Shown piece after piece: positions 23,503-31,433 of a DNA stretch of 35,155 bases. The stretch comes from Herbiconiux daphne. GTDB taxonomy: Bacteria > Actinomycetota > Actinomycetes > Actinomycetales > Microbacteriaceae. The notes under the pieces were generated by a model. It worked only from the letters and a program-made list of their open reading frames with translations. It searched no databases and was not told where the DNA came from. The stretch is taken from assembly GCF_024979295.1 (NCBI RefSeq), contig NZ_JANLCJ010000014.1:1-35155 (forward strand), in the 5' to 3' direction. The position numbers and the translations under genes were made by a program. Within the stretch, counting starts at the first letter, position 1. Every line of letters starts with the position of its first letter.

Positions 23503-24288
23503 ATGAGCGACGCAGCCCACCCGCAGCCCGACCCGCAGCAGGCGCTGCCGCCCGAACCGGCGCCGAAATCTCCCGAGACCGAGATCGGCGGCAGCGCGCC
23601 CGCCCCCTACAAGGTGGCCCGCAAATGGCCTCTCATCTCAGGCGTGATCGCGGTGCTGCTGGTCGTCGGTCTCGGCGCGGTGGTGGTGCTGCGCGAGCGC
23701 GGCCTGCCGTTCGAGATCGACACCGAGTGGATGGACGAGATCATCGAGCACCGCAACCCCGTGTGGGAGATGCCGTCGCTCGTCATGAACTACCTCGGCG
23801 GCGGTTTCGTTGCGATCTGGGTCGTGCCGCTGATCGTGATCGTGCTGCTGCTCATCTTCCGCCGGCCGTGGGCCGCGCTCTACTTCACCATCGCCATCAT
23901 CCTGAGCGCGGCGGCAGTGCAGATTCTCAAGACCGCCGTCGGCCGGCCGCGACCGGAGGACATGCTCGTCGTCTCCGACTTCGGCTCGTTCCCCTCGGGG
24001 CATTCCGCCAACGCCGCGACCCTCGCCGTGACCCTCGGCATCATCTTCGTGCGGGTCTGGATCTGGGTGGCCGGCTCCGTCTACACCCTGCTGATGATGG
24101 CGAGTCGCACCTACCTCGGCGCCCACTGGCTGACCGACACCATCGGCGGGCTGCTGCTCGGCGCCGGCATCGCGGCGCTGCTCTGGGCACCCTTCGCGGC
24201 GAAGCTCTATCGAGAACGGGCGGCCGTGCACCGGCCGGTGTGGATGCGTTCCGTTGCGGCATCCGATACCGATAACGTCAAGCCATGA
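23503..24288 (+). CDS. PAP2-family membrane phosphatase
   Basis: A 261-residue membrane protein of the type 2 phosphatidic acid phosphatase family, which removes phosphate from lipid phosphates or undecaprenyl pyrophosphate at the outer membrane face. The three catalytic motifs are intact: KTAVGRPRP (about residues 146-154), FPSGHS (about 164-169) and SRTYLGAHWLTD (about 202-213) with the catalytic histidines. About 40 Pro/Ala-rich cytosolic residues precede the first helix. The stop overlaps the next gene's ATG (ATGA). The start ATG 23503 has no Shine-Dalgarno sequence, but a -10 box fits leaderless translation. Confidence 0.9.
   Translation: MSDAAHPQPDPQQALPPEPAPKSPETEIGGSAPAPYKVARKWPLISGVIAVLLVVGLGAVVVLRERGLPFEIDTEWMDEIIEHRNPVWEMPSLVMNYLGGGFVAIWVVPLIVIVLLLIFRRPWAALYFTIAIILSAAAVQILKTAVGRPRPEDMLVVSDFGSFPSGHSANAATLAVTLGIIFVRVWIWVAGSVYTLLMMASRTYLGAHWLTDTIGGLLLGAGIAALLWAPFAAKLYRERAAVHRPVWMRSVAASDTDNVKP
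24273..24278 (+). promoter_or_regulatory. Candidate internal -10 box (TAACGT)
   Basis: The box lies inside the last codons of the PAP2 gene and ends exactly 7 nt before ATG 24285. It predicts a separate leaderless transcript for the saccharopine-dehydrogenase-family gene in addition to read-through. Confidence 0.45.
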
Positions 24289-25559
24289 GAATTCTCCTTG
24301 TGGGCGCCGGCGGTGTGGGCGACGCCATCGCGAAGATCGCCGCGCGGCGCACCTTCTACGATCTGCTCGTGGTGACCGACTACGACCTCTCGCGGGCCGA
24401 GCGCACCATCGCCTGGATCGAGAAGAGGCACGGGTCGGAGGTGGCTGCCCGGTTCGTGGCCGATCGCATCGATGCATCCGACCCCGACGACGTCGCCGAG
24501 GTCGCCCGCCGACACGGCGCGACCCACGTCATGAACGCGGTGGAGCCCAAATTCGTGCCCACCATCTTCGCCGGCGCGCTGGCTGCGGATGCCGATTACC
24601 TCGACATGGCCATGAGCCTCAGCGAGCCGCATCCCACCGAGCCCTATCTCGAGACCGGCGTGAAGCTCGGTGACGACCAGTTCGCGCTCTCGGGCGACTG
24701 GGAGAAGGCGGGCCGTCTGGCACTCGTCGGCATGGGCGTCGAGCCCGGCCTCTCCGACGTCTTCGCCCGGTATGCCGCCGATCACCTGTTCAGCGAGATC
24801 GACGAACTCGGCACGCGCGACGGCGCCAACCTGGTTGTGCGCGACTCCGACGGCAACGAGATCTTCGCCCCCTCGTTCAGCATCTGGACCACGATCGAGG
24901 AATGCCTCAACCCACCGGTCATCTGGGACAAGAGTCGCGGCTGGTACACCACGCCCCCGTTCTCGGAGCCCGAGGTGTTCAGCTTTCCCGAGGGCATCGG
25001 AGACGTCGAGTGCGTCAACGTCGAGCACGAAGAGGTGCTGCTCATGCCGCGCTGGGTCGATGCCAAGCGGGTCACCTTCAAGTACGGGCTCGGCAACGAG
25101 TTCATCGGCATCCTGAAGACGCTGCACCAGCTCGGTCTCGACAAGACGACCCCGGTGCGAGTGCGCTCGGCCGACGGCCCGGTGGAGGTCGCCCCGCGCG
25201 ACGTGGTCGCGGCATCCCTGCCCGACCCGGCGACCCTCGGCCCTTTCATGACGGGCAAGACCTGCGCGGGACTGTGGGTGACGGGCGTCGGCACGAACAA
25301 CCAGCGCCGTGAGGTCTACCTCTATCACGTGAGCGACAACGAGTGGACGATGGCCGAATACGAGAGCCAGTGCGTGGTGTGGCAGACGGCGCTCAACCCG
25401 GTGATCGCGCTCGAGCTGCTCGCCGGTGGCGTGTGGTCGGGCACGGGTGTGCTCGGGCCCGAGGCGTTCGACGCGAAGGCGTTCCTCGACCTGATGGCGG
25501 CCCCGATCGATGCGGGCGGCTACGGCCAGACGTGGGGTCTGGAAGACCGGCTGGCCTGA
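24285..25559 (+). CDS. Saccharopine-dehydrogenase-family protein
   Basis: A 424-residue cytosolic oxidoreductase-like protein. The N-terminus MRILLVGAGGVGDAIAKIAA is a Rossmann fold with the GxGGxG dinucleotide-binding motif. GMGVEPGLSDVFARYAADHL matches the start of the C-terminal catalytic domain of the Lys9-type family. Relatives make or split saccharopine or other N-carboxyalkyl amino acids or polyamines using NAD(P)H; the substrate here is unknown. The gene overlaps the PAP2 stop by 4 nt and is followed after 3 bp by the racemase-like gene, so it probably shares a pathway with the latter. The length is normal. Confidence 0.85.
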   Translation: MRILLVGAGGVGDAIAKIAARRTFYDLLVVTDYDLSRAERTIAWIEKRHGSEVAARFVADRIDASDPDDVAEVARRHGATHVMNAVEPKFVPTIFAGALAADADYLDMAMSLSEPHPTEPYLETGVKLGDDQFALSGDWEKAGRLALVGMGVEPGLSDVFARYAADHLFSEIDELGTRDGANLVVRDSDGNEIFAPSFSIWTTIEECLNPPVIWDKSRGWYTTPPFSEPEVFSFPEGIGDVECVNVEHEEVLLMPRWVDAKRVTFKYGLGNEFIGILKTLHQLGLDKTTPVRVRSADGPVEVAPRDVVAASLPDPATLGPFMTGKTCAGLWVTGVGTNNQRREVYLYHVSDNEWTMAEYESQCVVWQTALNPVIALELLAGGVWSGTGVLGPEAFDAKAFLDLMAAPIDAGGYGQTWGLEDRLA

Positions 25560-25562
25560 GTC

Positions 25563-26711
25563 ATGACCACGGTGCACACGAGCGGATCGGCCCTGCCGGT
25601 CGTGGTCGAGGCGGTCGAGCTGCACCGCATCGCGATGCCGCTCGTGCGGCCGTTCGAGACCAGCTTCGGGCGGCAGACCGCGCGCGACGTGCTGCTCGTG
25701 CGCGTGATCACCGACTCGGGCGACGGGTGGGGCGAGTGCGTCGCCATGGCCGACCCCGTGTACTCGAGCGAGTACGTCGCCGGGTGCGACGCCGTCATCC
25801 GCGACTACCTCGCGCCCGCTCTGCTCGACGCGTCGACTGTGCGCGCAGCCGACGTGGCCGGAGTGTTCTCGTTCGTGATCGGCCACCGGATGGCGAAAGC
25901 CGCCGTCGAGGCAGCCGTTCTCGACGCGCAGTTGCGCGCCGCCGGCATCAGCTTCGGCGAGTACTTCGGGGCCGTGCGCCCCGAAGTCGACTGCGGGGTC
26001 TCGGTGGGCATCTCGCCCGACCTCGACCAGTTGCTGGCCGAGGTGTCGGGCTACGTCGACGAGGGCTACCGGCGCATCAAGCTCAAGATCAAACCGGGCT
26101 GGGATCTCGCGCCGGTCGCGGCCGTGCGCGACCTGATCGGCCCCGACGCCCTGCTGCAGGTCGACGCGAACACGGCGTACACGGTCGCCGACATCGACCA
26201 TCTGCGCCGGCTCGACGAGTTCGGGCTGCTGCTCATCGAGCAGCCCTTCGTCGAGGAGGACATCGCCGCGCACGTGCTGCTCGCGCGCGCGATCGACACG
26301 CCGGTTTGCCTCGACGAGTCGATCACGTCGACGGATGTCGCCATCGACGCCATCGACCGCGACGCCACCTCCATCGTCAACATCAAAGCCGGCCGCGTCG
26401 GCGGCTACCTCGAGGCGATCCGCATCCACGACGCGTGCCTCGACCGCGACGTTCCGGTGTGGTGCGGCGGCATGCTCGAGACCGGCATCGGCCGGGCGGC
26501 GAACGTGGCGCTCGCCGCTCTGCCCGGGTTCACGCTGCCGGGCGACACGTCGGGGTCGAACCGCTACTTCGCCGAGGACATCACCGAGTCGTTCGTGCTG
26601 GTCGACGGCCGCCTCGCCGTTCCGGCCGGCCCGGGCACCGGAGCGACGGTGCGCACCGAGCTCGTCGACCAGTGGAAGACCCGTCCGGCACACCTCATCA
26701 CCCGTGCCTGA
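25563..26711 (+). CDS. Enolase-superfamily N-acylamino-acid racemase / o-succinylbenzoate synthase
   Basis: The 382-residue protein belongs to the MenC/NSAR branch of the enolase superfamily. The lysine pair is in KLKIK (Lys173/175). The metal ligands are Asp201 (QVDANTAY), Glu226 (LLIEQPF) and Asp251 (CLDES), and the second catalytic lysine is Lys275 (NIKAGRVGG). The N-terminal capping domain begins with the typical MPLVRPFETSFG. The branch does either o-succinylbenzoate synthesis for menaquinone or racemisation of N-succinylamino acids, and some members do both. No other menaquinone gene is near. A saccharopine-dehydrogenase-type gene lies directly before it and a GNAT gene directly after, which favours an amino-acid role. 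Confidence 0.85.
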   Translation: MTTVHTSGSALPVVVEAVELHRIAMPLVRPFETSFGRQTARDVLLVRVITDSGDGWGECVAMADPVYSSEYVAGCDAVIRDYLAPALLDASTVRAADVAGVFSFVIGHRMAKAAVEAAVLDAQLRAAGISFGEYFGAVRPEVDCGVSVGISPDLDQLLAEVSGYVDEGYRRIKLKIKPGWDLAPVAAVRDLIGPDALLQVDANTAYTVADIDHLRRLDEFGLLLIEQPFVEEDIAAHVLLARAIDTPVCLDESITSTDVAIDAIDRDATSIVNIKAGRVGGYLEAIRIHDACLDRDVPVWCGGMLETGIGRAANVALAALPGFTLPGDTSGSNRYFAEDITESFVLVDGRLAVPAGPGTGATVRTELVDQWKTRPAHLITRA

Positions 26712-26814
26712 CCCGGCCGCACACCCGCCCGCGCCCGGCGCCGCCGCCGGCGGGCGCCCTGGCAGCGGACCCGCCGCTGGCCGGCCCGGCACCCGGCCCG
26801 CCGTTGACGGAGGC

Positions 26815-27462
26815 ATGCCGGGAGTCGGTGGCGTGCGCATCCGGCGTCTCGACCCGACGCGGGCTTCCGACCGAGCAGCGGTGCTCGACATCTGCGTGAA
26901 GACGGGCGATGCCGGTGCGGATGCGACGGGCCTGCACGCCGACCCCCGGGTGCTGACCGATCGCTGGGCCGCGCCGTATGTCGACCTCGAGCCCGCTTGG
27001 GCCTGGCTCGCGACCCTGCCAGCGCCGCCCGTCGGAGCCGCGCCCTCGACGGCCGCGGTGCCTGGCGACACCGCCGCCGAGGCGTCGGCAGTCGTCGACG
27101 ATGAGATCGTCGTGGGCTACGTCATCGGCACGCCGGACACCGAGTCCTTTGCGGCGCGTTTCGCCGCCTGGCCCAGTTCGCTGAGCGAGGCCGAGCGCGC
27201 TCGGCACGCGGAGCTGCTGCGCGCGCCCGGGCTGCACGACTATCCCGCGCACCTGCACATCGACATCCTGCCCATAGCCCAGGCCCGTGGGGTGGGTCGA
27301 CAGCTCGTGCAGACCTTCCTCGACGCGCTCGTCGCCGCCGGCGTGCCCGGAGTGCACCTCGGCGTCGACCCCCGCAACACCGCCGCCCTCGCGTTCTACC
27401 CCCGCCTGGGCTTCACCCAACTCCCCTCCCCCCACGCCCCCCTCTTCACCCGCCCCCTCTAA
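26815..27462 (+). CDS. GNAT-family N-acyltransferase
   Basis: The C-terminal half is a clear GNAT fold. HLHIDILPIAQARGVGRQLV holds the strand and the acyl-CoA pyrophosphate loop (ARGVGRQL). VPGVHLGVDPRNTAALAFYP then RLGF is the usual end. The N-terminal half begins VRIRRLDPTRASDRAAVLDI. The protein is about 215 residues from ATG 26815, which has GGAGG very close upstream. A GTG at 26704, overlapping the racemase stop, would add an Ala/Pro/Gly-rich extension and is the alternative. Bacterial relatives resemble the acetyltransferase-like domain of O-GlcNAcase. Its position suggests that it acylates the amino acid handled by the racemase-like enzyme. Confidence 0.75.
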   Translation: MPGVGGVRIRRLDPTRASDRAAVLDICVKTGDAGADATGLHADPRVLTDRWAAPYVDLEPAWAWLATLPAPPVGAAPSTAAVPGDTAAEASAVVDDEIVVGYVIGTPDTESFAARFAAWPSSLSEAERARHAELLRAPGLHDYPAHLHIDILPIAQARGVGRQLVQTFLDALVAAGVPGVHLGVDPRNTAALAFYPRLGFTQLPSPHAPLFTRPL

Positions 27463-27486
27463 CCCTTGGGCTCCCGCACCTTCCTC

Positions 27487-27746
27487 CGCCGAGTTGCGCC
27501 AAACTGCCCCAAAACCCCGCCCTATGGGACACTTTGGCGCAACTCGTCGAGGGGAAGAGCAGGGGAGTGGGAGGTCCTCCGCCGAGGCAGGAGAAGCTCC
27601 GTTGAGTTGCGCCAAAGTGCCCAAAAAGCGCGAGCTATTGGGCACTTTGGCGCAACTCGGCGAAAGGAGGGAGGGACCCCCGCCGAGTTGCGCCATCCGG
27701 CCCCTGGAATCGGGCTCCGGGGGCACGATGCCGCAACTCGGCGGGG
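27487..27746. repeat. Three palindromic repeats with GAGTTGCGCC arms (family 2)
   Basis: Units lie at 27491-27545, 27604-27658 and 27677-27746. The middle one has perfect 19-bp arms (GAGTTGCGCCAAAGTGCCC and its complement) around a 17-nt loop. The first has the same arms with two or three mismatches. The third has 20-bp arms with one mismatch and a different inner arm (CATC). Read on the minus strand, the first two carry GTTTTGGGGC and CTTTTTGGGC next to the arm, which matches the core of family 1. The array fills the convergent gap between the GNAT gene and the next minus-strand gene and may terminate both. No coding frame here is credible. Confidence 0.9.
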
Positions 27747-27767
27747 GAGTTCAGGCCGGCACGAGGT

Positions 27768-28403
27768 TCAGGCCAGCACGAGGCTCGAGGGCGACATCAG
27801 GGCGATGAGCACGAGCGCGAGCAACGAGATGGCCCCCGCGACCGTGAGGCCGCCGACCCAGGGCCAGCGCTCGAACCAGTAGAGCAATTCGGGCGACTCG
27901 GCCCGCAGGCGAGCCGACGTCACGGGGTCGGGCAGCCGCCGCACGGGCACGTCGAACGCGTGGGCGACCGTCTCGATGTCGCGATCCGACCAGAACTCGC
28001 CGCGCAGGCGCAGCAGCAGCTCCCCGGTCGAATCGAGCAGGAACAACTGCGTCGTGGTCTCGGTCGACACCCCGCGGTAGACCTCGAGCATGAGCGCCGT
28101 GGCGACGCGCTTGGCCGGGATGCGGTTGTCGTGGTGGAAGAAGCCGCGCTCGATCAATCCGTCACGGCCGATGCGGATGCTCACCCCCCGCAGCATCCAG
28201 GTGCCGATCGCATAGATCGCCGCGACGAACACCACCGCGATCACCACCCGCAGCCACGTTCCGCGCGGAATGGCGAACCAGAGCATCGCGGCGAACACCG
28301 GCAGCAGCAGCGCGGCGGCCACCAGACGGGTCTGGGTCGAGAGCTGGGCGCGCGGCCTCAGCACGGTGACGGTGCTCGATCGCAGAGTCATACCTTCTCG
28401 CAT
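27768..28403 (-). CDS. Three-TM membrane protein with PH-like middle, unknown function
   Basis: A 211-residue protein. It has two adjacent membrane helices (about residues 27-46 and 51-70), a soluble middle of about 100 residues beginning VSIRIGRDGLIERGFFHHDNR, and a last helix GGLTVAGAISLLALVLIAL near the C-terminus. The middle has the strand pattern of bacterial PH-like domains, but I cannot name a family. ATG 28403 is used; ATG 28391 (TLRSSTVTV) is an alternative, with AGAAGG too close to be a normal Shine-Dalgarno sequence. It is convergent with the GNAT gene across the palindrome array and forms no operon with its upstream neighbour, which is 216 bp away. Confidence 0.65.
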   Translation of the reverse strand: MREGMTLRSSTVTVLRPRAQLSTQTRLVAAALLLPVFAAMLWFAIPRGTWLRVVIAVVFVAAIYAIGTWMLRGVSIRIGRDGLIERGFFHHDNRIPAKRVATALMLEVYRGVSTETTTQLFLLDSTGELLLRLRGEFWSDRDIETVAHAFDVPVRRLPDPVTSARLRAESPELLYWFERWPWVGGLTVAGAISLLALVLIALMSPSSLVLA

Positions 28404-28542
28404 CTCACGTCGTCAGTGCGCGCCGGCCGGCTCGCATTCGGTTCCCCACAGCGATGTTAGGTGGCCCCGCAACGCACGCATAGCGACCGTTCGGGGGACA
28501 TTCCGGCCCGCGCTCCCAGCGTGCGTTCAGACTGAACACGGC

Positions 28543-28601
28543 GATGACCGGATGCCCCACACACGACGATGACCGGATGCCCCGTGTGAGGCATCCGGTC
28601 A
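28543..28601 (-). terminator. Hairpin after the CWB2 deacetylase gene
   Basis: TGACCGGATGCC (28570-28581) and GGCATCCGGTCA (28590-28601) form a perfect 12-bp stem with an 8-nt loop, 18 bp past the stop of the minus-strand gene. A further direct copy of GATGACCGGATGCCCC lies at 28543. There is no T-run, so it is a weak or Rho-aided terminator. Confidence 0.6.
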
Positions 28602-28618
28602 CCGACGATCGGTGCGAG

Positions 28619-31183
28619 CTACCCGATGTAGGCCTTCAGCGCGTTGAACACGCCGTCGGAGACGGTGTTCGACCCGCCCAGCACGATGATCTTCGCCGGG
28701 TTGAGCCGGTTCAGCTCCGTCTTCACCGAGTCGGGGATGCTGGTGCCCGTGACGAGCAGCACCGGCCCGCCCTTCACGATCGCCGCCGCCGAGCCCGAGA
28801 GCGCGTCGGGGAAGACCGCCCCAGAGGCGATGTAGACGGCCGGCACACCGGGCGTGAACGTCGCCGCCGAGACCGCCGCCGAGACCGCGTAGCGATCGGC
28901 GCCGGCGACCCGGGTGGTGGGAGCGATGCCCTGCAGCGTCGCCTTCACCGAGTCGGCCACCGTGGCCGTGCCGCCGAGCACCACGATCTTCGCCGGGTGC
29001 AACCGGTTCAGTTCGGTGGTGACACTGGCCGGGATGCTGTCTTTCGACACCAGCAGCACCGGACCGCCGAGCTTGCCGGCCGCGGCCGAACCCGAGAGGG
29101 CGTCGGGGAAGACGGCTCCGGATGCGACGTAGACCACGGGCACATTGGTCGCGAAGGCGTCTTTCGACACCGCGGCCGACACCGCGTAGCGGTCGGCGCC
29201 GCCGATGCGGGTGGTGGGCGCCGTGGCCTTGAGGGCCGTGACCACCGACTCGGCGACCGTGTTCGAGCCACCGAGCACCTTGATCTTCGCCGGCTTCAGG
29301 CGGGCGAGCTCCGCGGCGATGACCGTGGGGATCGAGTCCTTCTGCACCAGCAGCACCGGCCCGCCGAGCTTGCCGGCCGCGGCCGAACCCGAGAGGGCGT
29401 CGGGGAAGACGGCTCCGGATGCGACGTAGACGACGGGCACGTTCGGTGCGAAGGTGCTGGCCGACACCGCGGCCGACACCGCGAACCGATCGGCACCGCC
29501 GAGCCGGATCGTGGTGGCGTCCAGCGCGATCACCGCCGCCGTGGCCGCCGACGTCACCGAGAGCGGGTCGTAGTTGGTCTTGGTGCCCGAGACGGTGAAC
29601 GTGATGGTCTTGCCCACGTCACCGGCGACCGGCGAGTAGGTCAGACCCGTCGCACCCGGGATGGCCACCCCGCCGGCGTTCCACTGGTAGGTCAGCGCCA
29701 CCGGCGCCGGTGCCCAGGCGGGAACGGTCGCTGTGAGCAACTGGCCGACCTGCGCGGAGCCGGTCACGGTGGGCAGCACCGGGCTGAGGCCGAGCAGCGG
29801 CGCGCCGTTGGTGTCGTACATCGCGTAGTCATCGGTGATCAGCTCGCCGTTGGCGGTGAGGTTGAGGCCGAAGCTGATGCCGGTGATGCCCGCGGGAATA
29901 GGCGGCGTCGTGAAGTCGGCCTGGGTGTAGATCGTGGCCGGGGTGAACAGCGGGCTCGAGGTCCAGTAGGTCCAGGTGCCGATCGTGTCACGGGTGTAGA
30001 CCGCGAACTGGGTGTTCGCCGTCGACATGTAGAAGGCGCGCAGCGAGTAGCTGGCTCCGGGCGTCACGCTGGGCGAGCATCCGGATTCATCGAACAGGGC
30101 CAGCAGTTTCGCGTCGCCGTTGACGTAGTTGGTCACCGTGACCTTCGCGGCCGTCGCACCGGTGCGGCCCGGCGTGACCGTGCTGAACGCGGCGTTGTTC
30201 GTGCCGTAGCTCGAACCCCACCAGCACTGCGGCATGTTGACGACCGTGCCGGGCGTCTCGAGGCTCGGGTTCTGGGTGCCGTTCTGGCCGGGGCCGGGCG
30301 GCGGTGCGAGCGGAGGGCCGGCGACCACGGGCTTGACCGCGCCTCCGACGACGGAGTTGACCGTCTTGACGGTGCCGTTGCCGTCGGCCTGCCACTGGGC
30401 GAGCCAGGTGGTGAACTGGTCGAACAAGGCGCTCGAGATCGAGGCCGCCTCGGGTGACGTGTCGCACGTCGTGGCGCAGATGTGGTGGAACGTGAGCTGC
30501 ACCCATCCGTTCGTCGCCGGGTCGGCCTGGGTCACGCGCGACTGCAGGTCGGCGAGGGTCCAGGTGCTGTCGACCTGATCGGCGGCCCGGGTGTAGAACG
30601 CGTCGGCCGGGGGGATGCTCTCGGCGACGTCGCAGTCGGGGCATCCGGTGCCCGGTGGGGTCTTGAGGTCGCCGAGCCCGCGGGCGCTGTTGTAGCCGCA
30701 GTCGGCGGCGGCCTGCTCGGCGGCCGCGTTCACCGAGGCGAAGGGGTAGGCGAAGCTGGTGACGGGGTAGCCCCAGTTGGTGAGGTTCACCCGGTCGTTG
30801 CAGATCTCGCGCTTCACGTCGTCGGCCGCCAGGGTGGTGAGATCCTGGTGGTGCACGGTGTGCCCGCCGATCTCGTTCTTGGGGGTGGCGTTGTAGAGCG
30901 TCGCCAGATCGGCCTGGGTCATGTAGCCGGGCTGGCCGACGTAGCCCGAGATGATGTAGAAGGTGCCGGGAAGGCCCTTGGCGTTCAACGTGGCCGCGGC
31001 CGCCATCTGGTCGGCGTTGCCGTCGTCGAAGGTGAGGGAGACGACCGTGTCTCCCGCGGCCTGGGCGGGTGCGGCGACACCGACGACGGCGCCGAACGAC
31101 CCGACGATCACGGCGAGCGCCGCAATCGCTACACGCTGGAATTTCGAGCGCGTGGGCTTCATGGGTACAGCATTGTCTTGCAT
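28619..31183 (-). CDS. Secreted polysaccharide deacetylase with three CWB2 cell-wall-binding repeats
   Basis: An 854-residue extracellular protein. AGGGGG precedes ATG 31183, and a signal peptide with cleavage near APAQA (about residue 42) follows. The NodB-type deacetylase domain covers about residues 45-270: motif 1 is LTFDDG, motif 2 is HTVHH, and LTFHHI is motif 5; the usual Arg of motif 3 is replaced in FAYPFA. A proline-rich linker (GPPLAPPPGPG) and a carbohydrate-binding-like beta domain (about 300-465) follow. Next are an Ig-like domain (about 470-560) and three CWB2 repeats of about 99 residues (RLGGADRFAVSAAVS, RIGGADRYAVSAAVS, RVAGADRYAVSAAVS), which hold it to secondary wall polymers. 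It probably deacetylates a wall or extracellular glycan. Confidence 0.88.
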   Translation of the reverse strand: MQDNAVPMKPTRSKFQRVAIAALAVIVGSFGAVVGVAAPAQAAGDTVVSLTFDDGNADQMAAAATLNAKGLPGTFYIISGYVGQPGYMTQADLATLYNATPKNEIGGHTVHHQDLTTLAADDVKREICNDRVNLTNWGYPVTSFAYPFASVNAAAEQAAADCGYNSARGLGDLKTPPGTGCPDCDVAESIPPADAFYTRAADQVDSTWTLADLQSRVTQADPATNGWVQLTFHHICATTCDTSPEAASISSALFDQFTTWLAQWQADGNGTVKTVNSVVGGAVKPVVAGPPLAPPPGPGQNGTQNPSLETPGTVVNMPQCWWGSSYGTNNAAFSTVTPGRTGATAAKVTVTNYVNGDAKLLALFDESGCSPSVTPGASYSLRAFYMSTANTQFAVYTRDTIGTWTYWTSSPLFTPATIYTQADFTTPPIPAGITGISFGLNLTANGELITDDYAMYDTNGAPLLGLSPVLPTVTGSAQVGQLLTATVPAWAPAPVALTYQWNAGGVAIPGATGLTYSPVAGDVGKTITFTVSGTKTNYDPLSVTSAATAAVIALDATTIRLGGADRFAVSAAVSASTFAPNVPVVYVASGAVFPDALSGSAAAGKLGGPVLLVQKDSIPTVIAAELARLKPAKIKVLGGSNTVAESVVTALKATAPTTRIGGADRYAVSAAVSKDAFATNVPVVYVASGAVFPDALSGSAAAGKLGGPVLLVSKDSIPASVTTELNRLHPAKIVVLGGTATVADSVKATLQGIAPTTRVAGADRYAVSAAVSAATFTPGVPAVYIASGAVFPDALSGSAAAIVKGGPVLLVTGTSIPDSVKTELNRLNPAKIIVLGGSNTVSDGVFNALKAYIG

Positions 31184-31421
31184 GGGAACCCCCTACGGAT
31201 TGTGTTGCCGAGCGCGATCCGGGTACATCGGGCCGGCAAAACCGGAAGTCGAGTCACTTCCTGTGGGGGAAGTTATCAGCGGCCCGGAGGGTGGGCCCAG
31301 GACGTTTCCCGCACGATTTCGATGCGGTGAACCGCGCGGTTTTCCGCATAGTCACGCCGAGTCACGGCCCGTACGCTGGCTGTTGGCACCGAGGGGCCTG
31401 TGCACAGCCCCCATCTGTTCC
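31184..31421. other. Divergent intergenic region, CWB2 gene / phosphoketolase
   Basis: These 238 bases separate the leftward surface-protein gene from the rightward phosphoketolase gene. Apart from the AGGGGG Shine-Dalgarno sequence of the former (31189-31194) I see no clear operator, hairpin or small ORF. Confidence 0.5.
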
Positions 31422-31427
31422 TAGGCT
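31422..31427 (+). promoter_or_regulatory. Candidate -10 box for a leaderless phosphoketolase mRNA (TAGGCT)
   Basis: The box ends exactly 7 nt before ATG 31434. The only purine-rich string between them (GAGG) is too near for a normal ribosome binding site, which supports leaderless translation. Confidence 0.5.
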
Positions 31428-31433
31428 GAGGCC

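Noticed and set aside
27466..27882. Plus-strand ORFs across the GAGTTGCGCC palindromes
   Set aside because: They run through inverted repeats and the antisense of a membrane-protein gene; no plausible start or protein.
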